From: Utricularia gibba
Taxonomy: Eukaryota; Streptophyta; Magnoliopsida; Lamiales; Lentibulariaceae
DNA: 64,000 bases
Assembly (NCBI GenBank): GCA_002189035.1
Contig: CM007991.1
Location: forward strand, 1,860,001 to 1,924,000
Reading direction: 5' to 3'
Shown here in pieces: positions 11,500 through 23,306 of the stretch. How positions within the stretch are numbered: position 1 is the first letter of the stretch; each line of letters begins with the position of its first letter. The notes under the pieces are model-generated. The model had not been told where the DNA came from and did no database searches. It worked only from the letters and a program-made list of their open reading frames with translations. The position numbers and the translations under genes are program-made.

Positions 11500-14400
11500 T
11501 TCTTTTTGCCTGAAAGAGAGTAACAAGGAACAGAATCTCTGTAAAACCAGAAGAGTGGCATTGATAACACAGAAGAAGAGGAAATAGAGTAACTTGCACA
11601 GTTTTTATGGCGGTGAAAAATGCATGACAGGATTAAATTTAATGATGGTGGGGAGGAGTGGGGGTTCAGTCTCCTTCCCCGGCAGGCCATTCAAGAACAA
11701 GATGCTGCGACTCATTTACTTGCATTAACCAACCAACTTTTATGGGATTCTGTCAGCGGGTAACTTCACGCCAAACCACAAGTGCTGAATTCTCCACCAC
11801 ACCGACACAACAAAATTCGAACTTCCCACTCACGAATTTCACAAACCAGCAACTGGGTCTCGCCGGAAACAAAGAAAGCTTTCAAATTCTATAGTTTTAG
11901 CCCACGACTGCTAAAGAGCAGCAGCACCCAAATAATTTCCAAAGGAAGAAGACAACTTGAGACTGAACCCAGACGGGATAAGCGAAAAGGAAGAGAAAGA
12001 GCTGTAAAGGCATAGAGTTGAGAAACGAGAGAAAGCATCAAAGGAAATATCCTCAAGAAGAAGATAGGTAACAAACCTGTGATTGCTGAGAAGCAGAAAA
12101 TGTGAATGGTAAGATTTCTTGTTTCTTCGAGGTGGAAGAGAGGCAGGGCACAGAAGGGACACCAAGAGAAGCAGACTCTTAAAACAGGATGGAAGCGGCT
12201 AGCTACTCAAATAATCAAACACGACAAAAAAAAACGAGAGGGGTGTAAGAGGAGAAAAAAACTCCCCATTTTACAGTTTTCAAACCACACAAAAATTATG
12301 ATTCTTCTTCTTTCCTTTTCATATCTTTTCCGTTGAAGCCATATTCCTTTCTTGTATTGAACTCCAAGTGTAAGTGTGATTACGCAGAGGAAGGGTTAAA
12401 AGAAGAAAGAAAAGGGGCGTTTCTGCTGTGGGCGAAGAAGCTGTGGCTTCATTGCAAGCTGTCCTTTACGCTCAACCCCCTCTGTCTTGACGTTCAAGTT
12501 CTACGTCCCCACTCGTCCCCACCGCCAAGAAATACACGCAGTTCCCATTCAAACCGATTTTCAAAATGCAAAAAAGACCAGTAGCATTCATTGCCATACA
12601 ATTAATTCTAGCATAAGCTATCGTGTGTGCTGTGGCGCTGCCTACGCGTATACTGGGAAGGGAAGATTGCCCCTTTACTTCTCCAGTTCTTTTCTTTTTT
12701 TACATTTTTTCACCCAGACAATGGAATCTAATTCCCCCCATGTTTTAATCACCTGTTCATTTCGAACAAACATCAAGAATAGTAGTGTCATTACAACGCA
12801 ACAGATGTTGTAGTAATTCATTCGCTGCTTGCATTAGGGATGATACAACTGCATTCAAGAAATCAAGACTTGTAAAGATTCACCAAATCCGAATCTCCCC
12901 GAATCATAGCTACGAAAACGTGATTCGCGCAATATGCATGCAGGAAAAAAAATAGTGAAATAGAGTGGCCACAAGGTCCCTAGCCTTCAAAACACCAGAA
13001 TATTCCACACCTAATCGCATTCTTCTTAACAAAAACGTGTGTATTTACCTCGTGTGTTATTACAAGATGATGAGAATCTTGGATGAATTTGCAGAGATGC
13101 AGCAGCGTTGGTGTAAGGACTATTCACATTGAAATGAAAACAGTTAGCCATAACCACCACCAACCGTGAGGAGCAAAAAGCCTTGACCACATGTCCACAT
13201 CACGTGGGCTTGTTGTACTGCCGAGGCGACCCTCTCGGAGAAGGGAGATGGGCATGGGGAATTTCACATGTGCCATTTATTGAGTCCCTTCGTCCCCCAC
13301 AGGTCGTATGCATAAGTTTCTACTAGGACCGGGACGGATACGAAGAGCAACGCCATCATTTAACGTAACTTGATCTCCATCATCGAGTACTTCACTGCAC
13401 CAGATTCTCACTTTGAAATGTACGTGCATGTACACGGTTCAAGGAGTAGCTTAGTACAGTTTTACAGTTTCATGTATACATTGATCATATATCTAATTTT
13501 ATACTCATGTACTAAACGTGTTTTTCTTTTAAAATCAAATAAATTAAATACATCAATCAAATACAAATAATCTTTTAAATTTATAAAATCCATTTACCTA
13601 AATTCAAATAAACTAAACTCGAGTTTAAGCGTTACCTACGAACCAAACGTGGCCTAAGAAGATGAATAAGTCCGTAGTCAATTTATATTATAATCGATTG
13701 AGTCTAATTTTTTTAATATAATTTATATTTTTTTATATATTTAAGTTTTAATTGTATCATCAAATCTTTAATTTATGTAATTCTAAGGCGGCAGGCCCTG
13801 TGTTCGGAACTCACTCAAGTTAATCCTGGTTTATTTCGTCAAGGGTAAAAAAAATGACGGTGGAGTGGCATGTGACCGTCGCCTCAACGCGGATGCGCGT
13901 GGGTTCCACGCAAAAATCAACACCGCGTGGAGACGACGGCACCGACGAATTCATTTCGTGCACGTGGGACCCGCTCCGCCGCAAACTCCCCTCCCCTGGC
14001 GGGTCACACGCGCCGGACGCGGTTTGTTTCGTTTCAGGAAAAATAAAGAAAATGAATGAAACATTTGAACTAAATTACCATGATTAAAGCTAAAAATATA
14101 TTTAAAATACACACATTTTATTTTATAAATATGTATTGACAATGACATTGTTTTAATCAATATATTATATTTATTAAAAGAAAAATTTTGAAAAACGTGA
14201 CTGTGATAATTATGAAATATTCTTTAAATCATATATGTATTAAAAAATGTGTATCAAATATAAACTAATGTTGGTCCAAAGACGACACTAATCATTGCAA
14301 TTACGGATGTCTTGATGATGATTTGTGTTAGAGTTAGGTATTGGCCCAAATCCCAACTACTATTTTGTGCTCATTATTGTGATGACATGGCAATTGGCAG

Positions 14401-15322
14401 GGGCCCCCTTTTACGTGGACACGCAAACCCCCGTCATATGTAACTAACTGACACACATGTTGCACCATGTTAATCATGCTTTCAAATTAAAAACTGGATG
14501 AATTAAAATTTAATTTAATTTAATCGCCATGTTTAGTGGAAAAGAGCAAGAAAGAAAAAGACAGCGAAAAATCTACCTCACCGACGGCGACGGTACCGCT
14601 CCCAGCGTCGGTAACTTCATGACACGCCTCCGTCGGTAATGTTAATCTCACTTTTTTTGTAATTGTGTTATTTTTCAGGCATCTACGGCAAGCGGTCCTC
14701 CGAGGAATGGCAGCCGCCGCCGCGATATCAAGCCCTACGTGCACACTCTTTTTCACGCGCAGCCGAATCGCCACATTGAGTGACATTCACGCCCCTCATC
14801 TCCACAAGCTCATCCGCCAAAGGGCTGATTTCTAGATACCGGCGATTCCCTCTCCGCCGCCCTATTTCCCTACTTGACATCGCCGTGGGCTGGGTTCGTG
14901 TCGTGTTGTTTCTCCCCAGTTAATTGCTCGGCCTTGTGGGATAAACCAGGCCTGTACATTGGCGGTGGTTGATCGGAATGTGAGCGCTATTGCGTATACG
15001 AGGAAAATGACATGGGGCGGAGATACTGCCGGCCGGAGGGGAGAATCTGTAATCTTACTGCTGAGGAGGCACTTGAAACTAGAGAACGTATAGATGATGG
15101 GCTTTGGGCTCATACTTTATTGGGCCAGTTTAGGGTAAATTGCTAATGTAATGGGCTTTTGCCTTCATGTATTTTAATGCAAACATACTCTCGGAAATTA
15201 AAAAAATATAAAACCGAGGGAAATATGAGGGCAATTAATACATAAATAGTAACCGGTTATGTTCGTATTTGCGATTTAGGGTTTCTGGTCCTTCTCTGGG
15301 AGCCGTTTCACTTGCCGGAAGA
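11500..15322. other. Spacer with GATA 5' leader/promoter; no confident gene
   Basis: The first ~600 bases contain the probable 5' UTR intron of the GATA gene, and the promoter lies beyond about 12200. From about 13450 to 13790 and 14080 to 14290 the DNA is AT-rich and empty. Near 13630-13660 a segment reads, on the minus strand, CTTAGGCCACGTTTGGTTCG, which resembles the end of a plant MITE, but I found no matching partner end. A GC-richer island at 14560-15110 has a 42-codon open frame at 14707-14835 (+), starting MAAAAAISSPTCTLFFTR; it looks like a transit-peptide-like relic or chance, and I do not call it a gene. Confidence 0.35.
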
Positions 15323-16934
15323 ATGGGAGCTAAAGCTAAGAAGAAAACGAGGGAAACGGAGGATTCTTCTGCTCTGGAAAATGGGGATTCTGATTTTCTG
15401 GTGTGCTATTTTCTTATTCGCTATTCTGTTTTGTCAAATTGGCCAAGTTTTGAGTCTTGATGATGAATTTAGTTGGCTATGCGCACGTTGTGACTTTTAC
15501 GAAAAACAGGCTTTGGAGGTTGGAGCGCCGCCGCGTAAACCAGTGTCAGGGGGTGGAGAAAATAAAGCAACAGTTTTGTATATTGGGAGAATCCCACACG
15601 GTTTTTATGAGAGTGAGATGGAAGGTCTGTTTTTGAACTTATGCTGTTACAACATTCCAGCCGTTTTAAAAGCAACGGCGTGACTCTGTGAATCTTGGCT
15701 TCTGCAGCTTTCTTCCAACAGTTTGGAAAGATTAAGAGACTCATGATCGTGAGAAATAAGAAGGTATATTACCGCAATCTAGCAGGTTTTCCGAATATAG
15801 AATGTGCAATTATGTAAAGTTGATGCACAGTTTATGTGTCTTCCTACATTGTTATGCGGTGGTCAGAAAATCACCACATATTTTTAGTTCTAGCATAATT
15901 CTTTTTTTTTCTTTTGGACAGACAGGAAAATCCAAGCATTATGGTTTTATAGAGTTTGAGTCTGCTGAGGTAGTACACTTGGAGTGTGGTAGAAATTGCA
16001 ACAGCCGTTGTTCTTCATCGATCTCTCTTGGCATACTGTTCATCCATTTAACAATTTCACCCACTCCGTCCTCTCCCTATGCCTGCTGCAGGTGGCAAGA
16101 GTTGTTGAGGAGTGCATGCATAATTATTTAGTATATGAGAGTTTACTGCAAGTCCGCAGAGTCCCCCCTGAACGAAATCACCGGAGATTGTGAGTCCCTT
16201 TTGCTTCTTAACTCGAAACAGTAGCCCGTTTCTGCTTTATGACTTTGAAATCCGAGCTATCTTTTTTATCGTGAAACTCTTTTCCTATTCTGATCTTGAG
16301 GAGACAGCGTTTGATTGTATAGTTATATTGAGTCGTATTATTCAAATGAAATTTTGATGGTGTGATGTTGTTTTGGCTATTTTATTAGTAAATTCAGAAG
16401 GCATTGTAGTTGCCATTTTTTTACTCATCCGGCACATGGATGTCTACGTTTTTTAGATGGAGAAATATAAACCGATTTAAGGAACACTTTGATCCAGTTA
16501 AGATGGAGAGGAAGCATCGGGATAAGGTAGGCATGGAAATGTGTGTTGGAGCCTGAACATTTTATTGTCTATTTGGCATATTAGTTGATGGGCCGATTTC
16601 ATATTTGAGTATGCTTTCAGGAGCGAACTCTTGAACAGCAGCAGAAGGTAGCCGAGAGAATAATTAAAAGGGACCAAAAACGTAGAAAGCGGATCAAGGC
16701 TGCTGGTATTGATTATGAGTGCCCCGAACTTGTAAGGAGCAGGAGCTTCAGCACTTTTCTTCCTTGCCTATGGCCCTCATCGCTGGCTTGCCTAACCAAT
16801 TCGTCATCATAGAGTCCTCAACATTGATTTTTCATTGTTGCATTTGGTCCCACTAATGTTTTCATCTGTCTTATGTCGAGCAGGTTGGTTTCATCCCAAG
16901 TGCTCCGAAGAAAATCAAACTTGATGAGGATTAA
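15323..16934 (+). CDS. NIFK/Nop15-like nucleolar RRM protein
   Basis: Nucleolar RNA-binding protein of the MKI67-FHA-interacting (NIFK)/yeast Nop15 family, which acts in pre-60S ribosome assembly. Exons: 15323-15400, 15510-15624, 15708-15763, 15922-15969, 16092-16189, 16457-16526, 16621-16731, 16884-16934, encoding 208 residues. The N-terminus is basic (MGAKAKKKTRE). The RRM spans about residues 47-120, with RNP2 VLYIGRIPHGF and RNP1 KSKHYGFIEFES. Family motifs follow: CMHNYLVYESLLQVRRVPPE, then a basic helix with RIIKRDQKRRKRIKAAGIDY, and the end GFIPSAPKKIKLDED. All junctions keep frame. It matches the gene I remember as Arabidopsis At5g04600. Confidence 0.92.
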
Positions 16935-17434
16935 GAACATCATCAAGCTATGATCAAGCTCCAAGGGAATGCTAGGATCCACAACTCACGAGTGCTAAAC
17001 TCCATGTTTGTTCATGAACAAACCCTTTCCGCATCTATTCAGCATTGTCATGTGGATGCACAATGAGTGGTTATTTTGGTTGTTGGTTCTTTTTAACTCA
17101 TCTCTTGTTCCAACCGACGTCTAGGCGTCACTGTTGACAGGAATTGGAGTGGTATGCCATTTTTGTGCTATACACAAGCTTCTACTGCAACTAAAGCTGT
17201 AAATTTTGAAAGAGCAAGCCTAGTGGTTTAGTTTAGTTAAATCTGGGTCAAGTTTATGCATGATGCATGCTACTGCTAATCACTCACTTCACAATGAAGA
17301 GTAGATACCAGGATCCCCGTCTGCTGTACTTGTTTACGATAAAAGAAACAAAATCACGAGCTCTACAGTTATTGCAACGGGAAGACCCTTCTTTCTATTG
17401 CATAAGCTCTGTTCTGTTGCTGGAATGGCACATG
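16935..17434. other. Convergent 3' ends
   Basis: This gap between the stops of the NIFK-like gene (+) and the thioredoxin gene (-) should hold their 3' UTRs. Nothing else is visible. Confidence 0.5.
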
Positions 17435-18687
17435 CTATATGCTATCATACTGACTCTCTATCATCTCGTGGACCTCACTGACAACCAAATGCGCTTTCTG
17501 TCCTCCGATCACCTCGCTTTGCTTCCGGCCATCCCTCCAAAGCTGATGGATGTGACGACGAAGAAGAATGTAAATGGTACAAGCACAGTAAACACTCGTA
17601 TCCGAGATGGGAGAATAAAGTTCACCTGTATGGTGGGCATCTTCTGCTTGGCATCGTGGTAACAACATTCGTTGAGACACAAAAAACGCAACTTTAGAGA
17701 AGCACACAGGCCTATTCTATGCAGATAAATGCAATAAAACTAGATGGATTTTAGCTATTTCACACTGTACAAACAGTGGACATAATTACGGTTTTCATCA
17801 CACTTGATGAGGATCAAGAGAAACTTACAGTAACTCCAGCACGAACCACAAGACGATGTGGTACTTTGTTGACATCGATGGAGTAAAATCTTACCCTGCA
17901 TTTGAGATTGCGGAAAATAGTGCATAGAAGCATGAAAGCAGGAATAGTTATGCAGCAATGCTATTTCAACTTTGTAAACTGAACCCAAAGAGAAACACCC
18001 ACTAAGCTTACCTTGGGTAATAATCAGCTGCTAGTCTTTCCAACTTTGGTTTCAAGTATATGCATTTCCTGCACCAGTTTGCTAACCTTCAAATTCACAC
18101 ACTTCAGATGGTCAGTTTCTGCTTATGTGCCGGCGTATACAGGAAAGAACATCAATCAGTTTTCAGGCTATTGGCAACGCATTCTACCAGATTACTCATT
18201 CACTCCCTTGATTCACAAAAAGCTACAATCTTATACGGTAAACTATCCCAGTAACTTAAATGCACAAGAGAAGAAGAAGCAGAAAAAGAAAAGAACAATC
18301 CAAGCTTGCAGTGCAGGAAAAATAAGCCAGAGAAAACAAGCGGGAAATCCAATTGACAGACAGAGGATACTACCATAAAACAACAACTGGTTCCTGCGGA
18401 CTTCGTGCCTCACCAACGACCGCATCAAAGTGAGATTCATCGCAGATGGGCTCCAATTCCACCAAAAGCGGCGAACTTTCAGGACCAAGCCTAGTTATCG
18501 GCCCTCCTCCATCACAACTATGGTGCAATGCGAACCTCCGATATTTTTCGAGATCAGAACTCTTCAAAAAAATAGAACCCTTTTCACTTTCGAAAACAAG
18601 TTTTAGATGAGCATCACTGGGAATAGCCGGACAGCACATCGAATAGCTTTTCGAGTACTTCAGGTTTAGAGGGATCGAGATCGCCAT
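17435..18687 (-). CDS. WCRKC-type thioredoxin-like protein (TRX-like 3), probably plastid
   Basis: Atypical thioredoxin with a WCRKC active site, a plant family targeted to chloroplasts. Exons 18687-18374, 18086-18012, 17895-17829, 17643-17626, 17542-17435 sum to 194 codons (193 aa). The redox centre is in exon 2 (WLANWCRKCIYLKPKLERLA). Thioredoxin core motifs follow: VRFYSIDVNKVPHRLVVRAG, then KMPTIQ and LWRDGRKQSEVIGGQKAHLV. The N-terminal ~85 residues are poorly conserved and Ser-rich, fitting a transit peptide. Exon 4 is an 18-nt microexon that supplies exactly KMPTIQ, including the cis-proline opposite the active site. It most resembles Arabidopsis WCRKC2 (remembered as At5g04260). The family call is firm; the localisation is inferred. 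Confidence 0.92.
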
Positions 18688-18913
18688 CCCAGCCCTTACA
18701 AAGATTTTAAAAAACGCAAGCGAACAAGTCAGCGAAATCGCCGGAAGTATAAAGTTGCCGTCTGGCGGCGGTAGGCGTTGAACGCAGAAAAAACTATGTT
18801 TGGAAAATCAAACATAATATATTCTCTGGGGTTGGTCTGAAGATTTTCCAATCCCATTTAAAATTTTAAATAAATTTTAATAAAAAATGTTCCTGTACAA
18901 CTGCCTGACTGAA

Positions 18914-21495
18914 TCAGGCCAAGCTGTCGACGATCTTCGCGATTGCTACGTAAGTTCCGATCATCGACGCCGCCACGCCCACGACGATCACCACCGTACA
19001 CAGCGCCCGCTGCATCGTACGGAAACACATCACAACGCATTTCCGTGTTTACACGTAGAGACCAGACCAGAGGTTCTTGAGCGTCCGTACCTGGTAAACG
19101 CTTGTTTTCCCTTCAGGAGGATCAAGTAGCAGCTACAGGGAAGGATTAATGTCTACGAATGACGGCCAACAGCGTTAGACAAAACCCAAGTGTTCATCGG
19201 TTGGAAAGAGTAAGGAGATGACCGTACCACAAGCATTGTGAAGAAAGAGCCAATCAGAGCCATAACCAGACCTGCAGAGTGAACCTGATCACCCAAACAT
19301 GGAGGGAAACAACCCGTTTGGATCAGAGAAACGTACCGAAGAAGGGGATGGTCAGTCCCAGGAGCAAAGTTGATATGACAAGTGCTGTCCTTATGAGGAT
19401 TGAGTAGATGTAGGATCTGGTTTGGGCTGCAGGGATCAGTTCTTCAAGGCACAGGGCAACAGGGGTCATGGTCAATGCATATGTAGTTAGTGTTAGGGAA
19501 CAAAACTTATGTATTTTCATCAGAAACCACAACTCCTGCTAAGGATCAACAACAGAGGGATGAAAGGATATTTTGTTAAAGGGTTGACAACCTGCGAAAG
19601 AAACACCCCACAAACACAAGTAGGTTATTACCAGAACTCTTGAATGATGTAAGAATGGGCTTTTTTGAGTTGTGGTTTTGGCTTACCGTCGTCCAAACAG
19701 CAATCTTGGAAGCAACTAAGTGTTTAGGCAGGTTGAGAGTGAACTGAGATTGAGTTGACTCCCCGAAAAGCAGGTATCCAAAGATGGCGACAGCAGAATA
19801 CAGCAGAGTGCAGAACCCAAAGCTGCACATATCATATATTCATTCACAAGTTCATATAGAAAAAAATGGATTTGGAATGTGGTAAAAGAATGGATTTTTC
19901 TAGTTGCCTGCACAGGAGGACAGCAGGGTACTGGCTAGGCTTCTTCATGGATGAATAGATGTTGGGAAAAACAGCATGACCGGAGTAGCAGTAGCCATAA
20001 ACACCGATAGCAACCGGGAGGGATGACAAATTCAATGTCGTCGCTGAAGTTTGAAACCCAATGCGATCCACTATGCCGACCCAAAACAAACAAGCAGCCA
20101 CTAAGAATGATGCAAGAACTCCAAGAGCTGAAAATTTAAGAAGAGAAGAAGTGATTGAGATCAATAAAAGAGTGGATAGCTTCACAATTATCTTGATTTC
20201 AAAAGGAAAGGGCACCAGATATGTAGCTAAGAATCCTTTGGTCTTTTAGCCACAGTGTTGGAAGAACAACCAGAGCAGCCAGCACAGCAAAAAGCTGCTC
20301 TGACTTCAACTGCAGCACTCCAAGGTTCAGATGTGCGCTCGGGAACAATGATGACAGATTATCGCTTTCCAGTATTATAAACTCAACACAGCAAGCCTGA
20401 AAAACAACACAACCACATCTTCAAAATGAATTTAAAAAGGTTGATGAGTTTTGTTTCATTGATTCTTGGTGTTCGATGCACTTACATATAATTCGACGTA
20501 CAGAATTACCTACGAAAGAGATTTGAAAAGTTAGAAGGGTTGAATTTCTCCAGCTGATAAATGATGAAGGGTATGTAGGAAAGAACAGAACTTACAGATA
20601 TGGCTATTCTCCCTGCTGTACCAAACGCTGCTTCACCAATGTCAGGATATGTTTCTATCCCGGGCCGGTTATCTATACATGCCCTTAAAAGGATTCCAGT
20701 GTAGTAAGAGAGCATGGCAAATATCAGCAGAATAACTAACCCAAACCAGCCTCCCTCTTTCACAGCATAAGGGGTAGAAAGGAGTCCAACGCCACAAAGC
20801 ACATTTATGCCTGCAGGATATAAAGAAACAACCCTGGCTTAAAGGAACAAAACTGATAAGGTAAGAAGCAGCAGCTTGCCATTACCGTTTAACACAGCTT
20901 GGCCATTTGAGCAATTGTTTGAAACCGGAAGCCCATTGGAGTCAACAACTTTGCCATCAGGCAATACGTACTTTGAACTGGATTTCCTTGAAGAAAGGCG
21001 CGGCAGAAGGGAATGTGAGCTTAACCGTTCTTTCGGTTCCTCATCCGCCTCTTTACCATCAAGAAAGGGCTGGCTCAGATGAGGCAGAATTTCCGATGTA
21101 TGCCTTCGAGTAAGCGATGTCGAAAGGAAGGAACTACTTAATCTTGTCAAAGTTGGTGTTCCAAGAAAGTTGAGACCTGGAGATGGTATACTGCTGTACA
21201 AATCAATGGACTGCCTGCAACAAAATGCATTTGGAATCAGCATCATGCTGACATTTGCTTAAACCACACCAAAAGGGGTGCATCCGAAATGAAGGGCAAA
21301 CCTGTAACTCTGAGGCCAAGATGGATTGTAAGAATTAGGCTTGCTGCGTGCCCGATTTTCGTTAGAGGCGCCGCGAGAGGAATGAGACGAATCGGACTCA
21401 TTTCCGTCATCGCTACCCTCATCTTTCTCAAGGGGAATCTCTTCCTCCTCCTCACTCTCTATGTACAGTAGTTGTTCAGGTGCAGAATTCTTCAT
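18914..21495 (-). CDS. AVT1-like vacuolar amino acid transporter (AAAP family)
   Basis: Multi-pass amino acid/proton transporter, family mainly tonoplast. Twelve exons: 21495-21302, 21214-20886, 20810-20596, 20509-20486, 20396-20216, 20127-19908, 19822-19687, 19591-19572, 19482-19337, 19271-19228, 19152-19091, 19009-18914. The acidic Ser-rich N-terminus (LLYIESEEEEEIPLEKD) precedes the first transmembrane motif GINVLCGVGLLSTPYAVKEG. Other family motifs are GVYGYCYSGHAVFPNIYSSM and YALTMTPVALCLEELIPA. It has two microexons (24 and 20 nt), one GC-AG intron after exon 6 and one U12 AT-AC intron after exon 8. Every junction keeps phase except the last: exon 11 to 12 is one base short in a G-run, so literal translation stops after a few residues and loses the final helix (VVIVVGVAASMIGTY). 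The start is the family-like ATG at 21495. Confidence 0.9.
19483..19571 (-). other. U12-type AT-AC intron in the transporter gene
   Basis: Read on the minus strand, the intron opens with ATATCCTTT (U12 consensus ATATCCTT), has a branch-site match TTCCCTAAC (consensus TTCCTTAAC) about ten bases from its end, and closes with AC. Joining AA|A at 19572/19482 gives PLTKYALTMTP, the conserved family sequence. No GT-AG pair gives that junction. Confidence 0.88.
19823..19907 (-). other. GC-AG intron in the transporter gene
   Basis: The donor is TGCAG|GCAACT and the acceptor TGTGCAG|CTTTG. Joining gives LLCSFGFCTLLY in frame, as in the family. There is no GT donor at the required place. Confidence 0.85.
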
Positions 21496-23306
21496 TGTCG
21501 CAGCGCTCTCGATCTCCCTATTCCACCAAGCTTCAAACTCCAATCAGAACACAGATTTTGTACAACTACTTTCGGGAAACATGAAAATCTAAACCACCCA
21601 CTTCAGCACTACGCTTTAAAGCTTAAATGAGTCGAAGTAGTGGAGACGAAACATGAACAAAACGGATCATAAACTCCAGTAACAATAACAAATCATTTGC
21701 ACAAAAAGGTATCAGTATCTCACTTGGAATCTTCCGGAGTGTGAGACACAGCCGACAGATTTTACAAGAGGATTCTCTCCATTTTCAGTTTTAATTTTCT
21801 AGCGAAGAAACAGACAGATTTTTCTGAATAATTAAGACCCAAAAGAAAACAAAACGGACACCAGTGAAATGCTTCATTAACGCTCACTTTTGAATAGAAA
21901 CAAAACCTTCAGAGTTGGCTGCTTTTTCACAAAACTACCAACTTCTCACGCTCCACTTCCTGAATAGCCGCCCCCAGATCCAACTCAACCAACTGCAGTT
22001 TGCAACTCATACGAGGAAGACGACGACTGAAATGACAGACACCTTAAAAACGCCAGTGCTGTTGGATTCCTACAAAAAAATTCCGTTGACAGACATGATG
22101 GTAATTGTCCCAAATCATTGCTAACCTTCCATAAATATCTCCGGTACACGTGATTCCTGGTTATTTTTGGGCCCCGGTAAATCATACCGCATTTTTAACG
22201 GAAAACAGATTTTTCTTACCTTTTTTATTATCCACGTTTTTCATACTTTTATTGAATTCTAAACACATTTATCATATATACAAGTATTATAAATATCCAT
22301 CTATAAAACATAATTTCAATTATAAAAAAATAAAATAATGAACACGGTGGAAGGGTTGTTCCTAGGTTGTTTGGGGAGAGAGTGTTGTACTTTGTCCTCC
22401 ACGGGGAATGCAAAAGGGCAAGTGGAAAATAAATCTGTCGGAATTTGCATGGGTTTGACCCGCCTGGCGGATCCGGGTTTAACCCGAGTAATTAATATTC
22501 ACTTAAATAATTCCATAATGCTTATTTATTTTTTAATTCTATTTATTGTAAATTAGTTATAGAATGGCATTATAGTGTAATAACCTGTTTTTTGGGCAAC
22601 CAAGCAGGTACCATGAATACAAGAATCTTGGCGGAAAATAAGCACGAGGGCTTTTCATTAATTATGCAATAAATTCAGGTTTAATGTCAATTTCATTACC
22701 AATAATAGAATTGCCTCATGGCCTAGCGGTGGGGCCGTTCGGGTCCCTCCGCTCTCACATGCTGATAAAAACATTCTGTTTAATTTATTCATGTGGGCCC
22801 CAGCCCAACCGACGTTATGAAGATTAGTGTGGCATAGGCGTGGGCCTAGGCCCACTTTAATAAGGGGTTTCTTGAGGGAGATTCTATTGGCCCATGTCTG
22901 CCACATGGGCCCGAACCGCGACTTGGGAGTGGGTGGTTCGGTTTTACCCGATTGGAGGGTTTGCACCTTCGGAGGGGGATGGCGAGCACGACGGTTCGTG
23001 TCCGACCTCTGGGAATCCAGAGAATGGAGCATGATAGCGAAATGGAAACGGGAAGCGTGGTGTGCCGGTGGAGGGTTAGGACAACGGAATGAGGTCAAAG
23101 TCAAGAGTGGAGGAACCAAACAGCGCGACTCGTCTTCAAACTTGGGCGACACTTATTAATGTGTGTTGTCTACGACTTTTCAACGTCTGTAGGTTCCGCA
23201 TTTTCCATCGACGGAGGGAGAAGGAAGAGGAGAGGTTTGCCGATTTGTGGTCGAGGCGATTGGGGTTTTGGGTTTCTTTTTTGTCATATAATCGGCGAAA
23301 TCACGG
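21496..23306. other. Divergent intergenic region (transporter / U-box gene)
   Basis: The region holds both promoters and 5' leaders. About 22190-22340 and 22480-22560 are AT-rich. An open frame on the minus strand at 22658-23152 has no recognisable domain, and 22440-22500 carries a small imperfect palindrome around GACCCG and CGGGTT. I see no gene. Confidence 0.4.

Noticed and set aside
13600-13665. Possible MITE terminus (GGCCACGTTTGGTTCG on the minus strand)
   Set aside because: Only one end was found; without a partner repeat or target duplication it is not called.
14707-14835. 42-codon frame starting MAAAAAISSPTCTLFF
   Set aside because: Transit-peptide-like start but no following domain; too short and isolated to support a gene.
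22658-23159. Long overlapping open frames on both strands
   Set aside because: No recognisable domain, low-complexity Pro/Arg composition, and location in a divergent promoter region.
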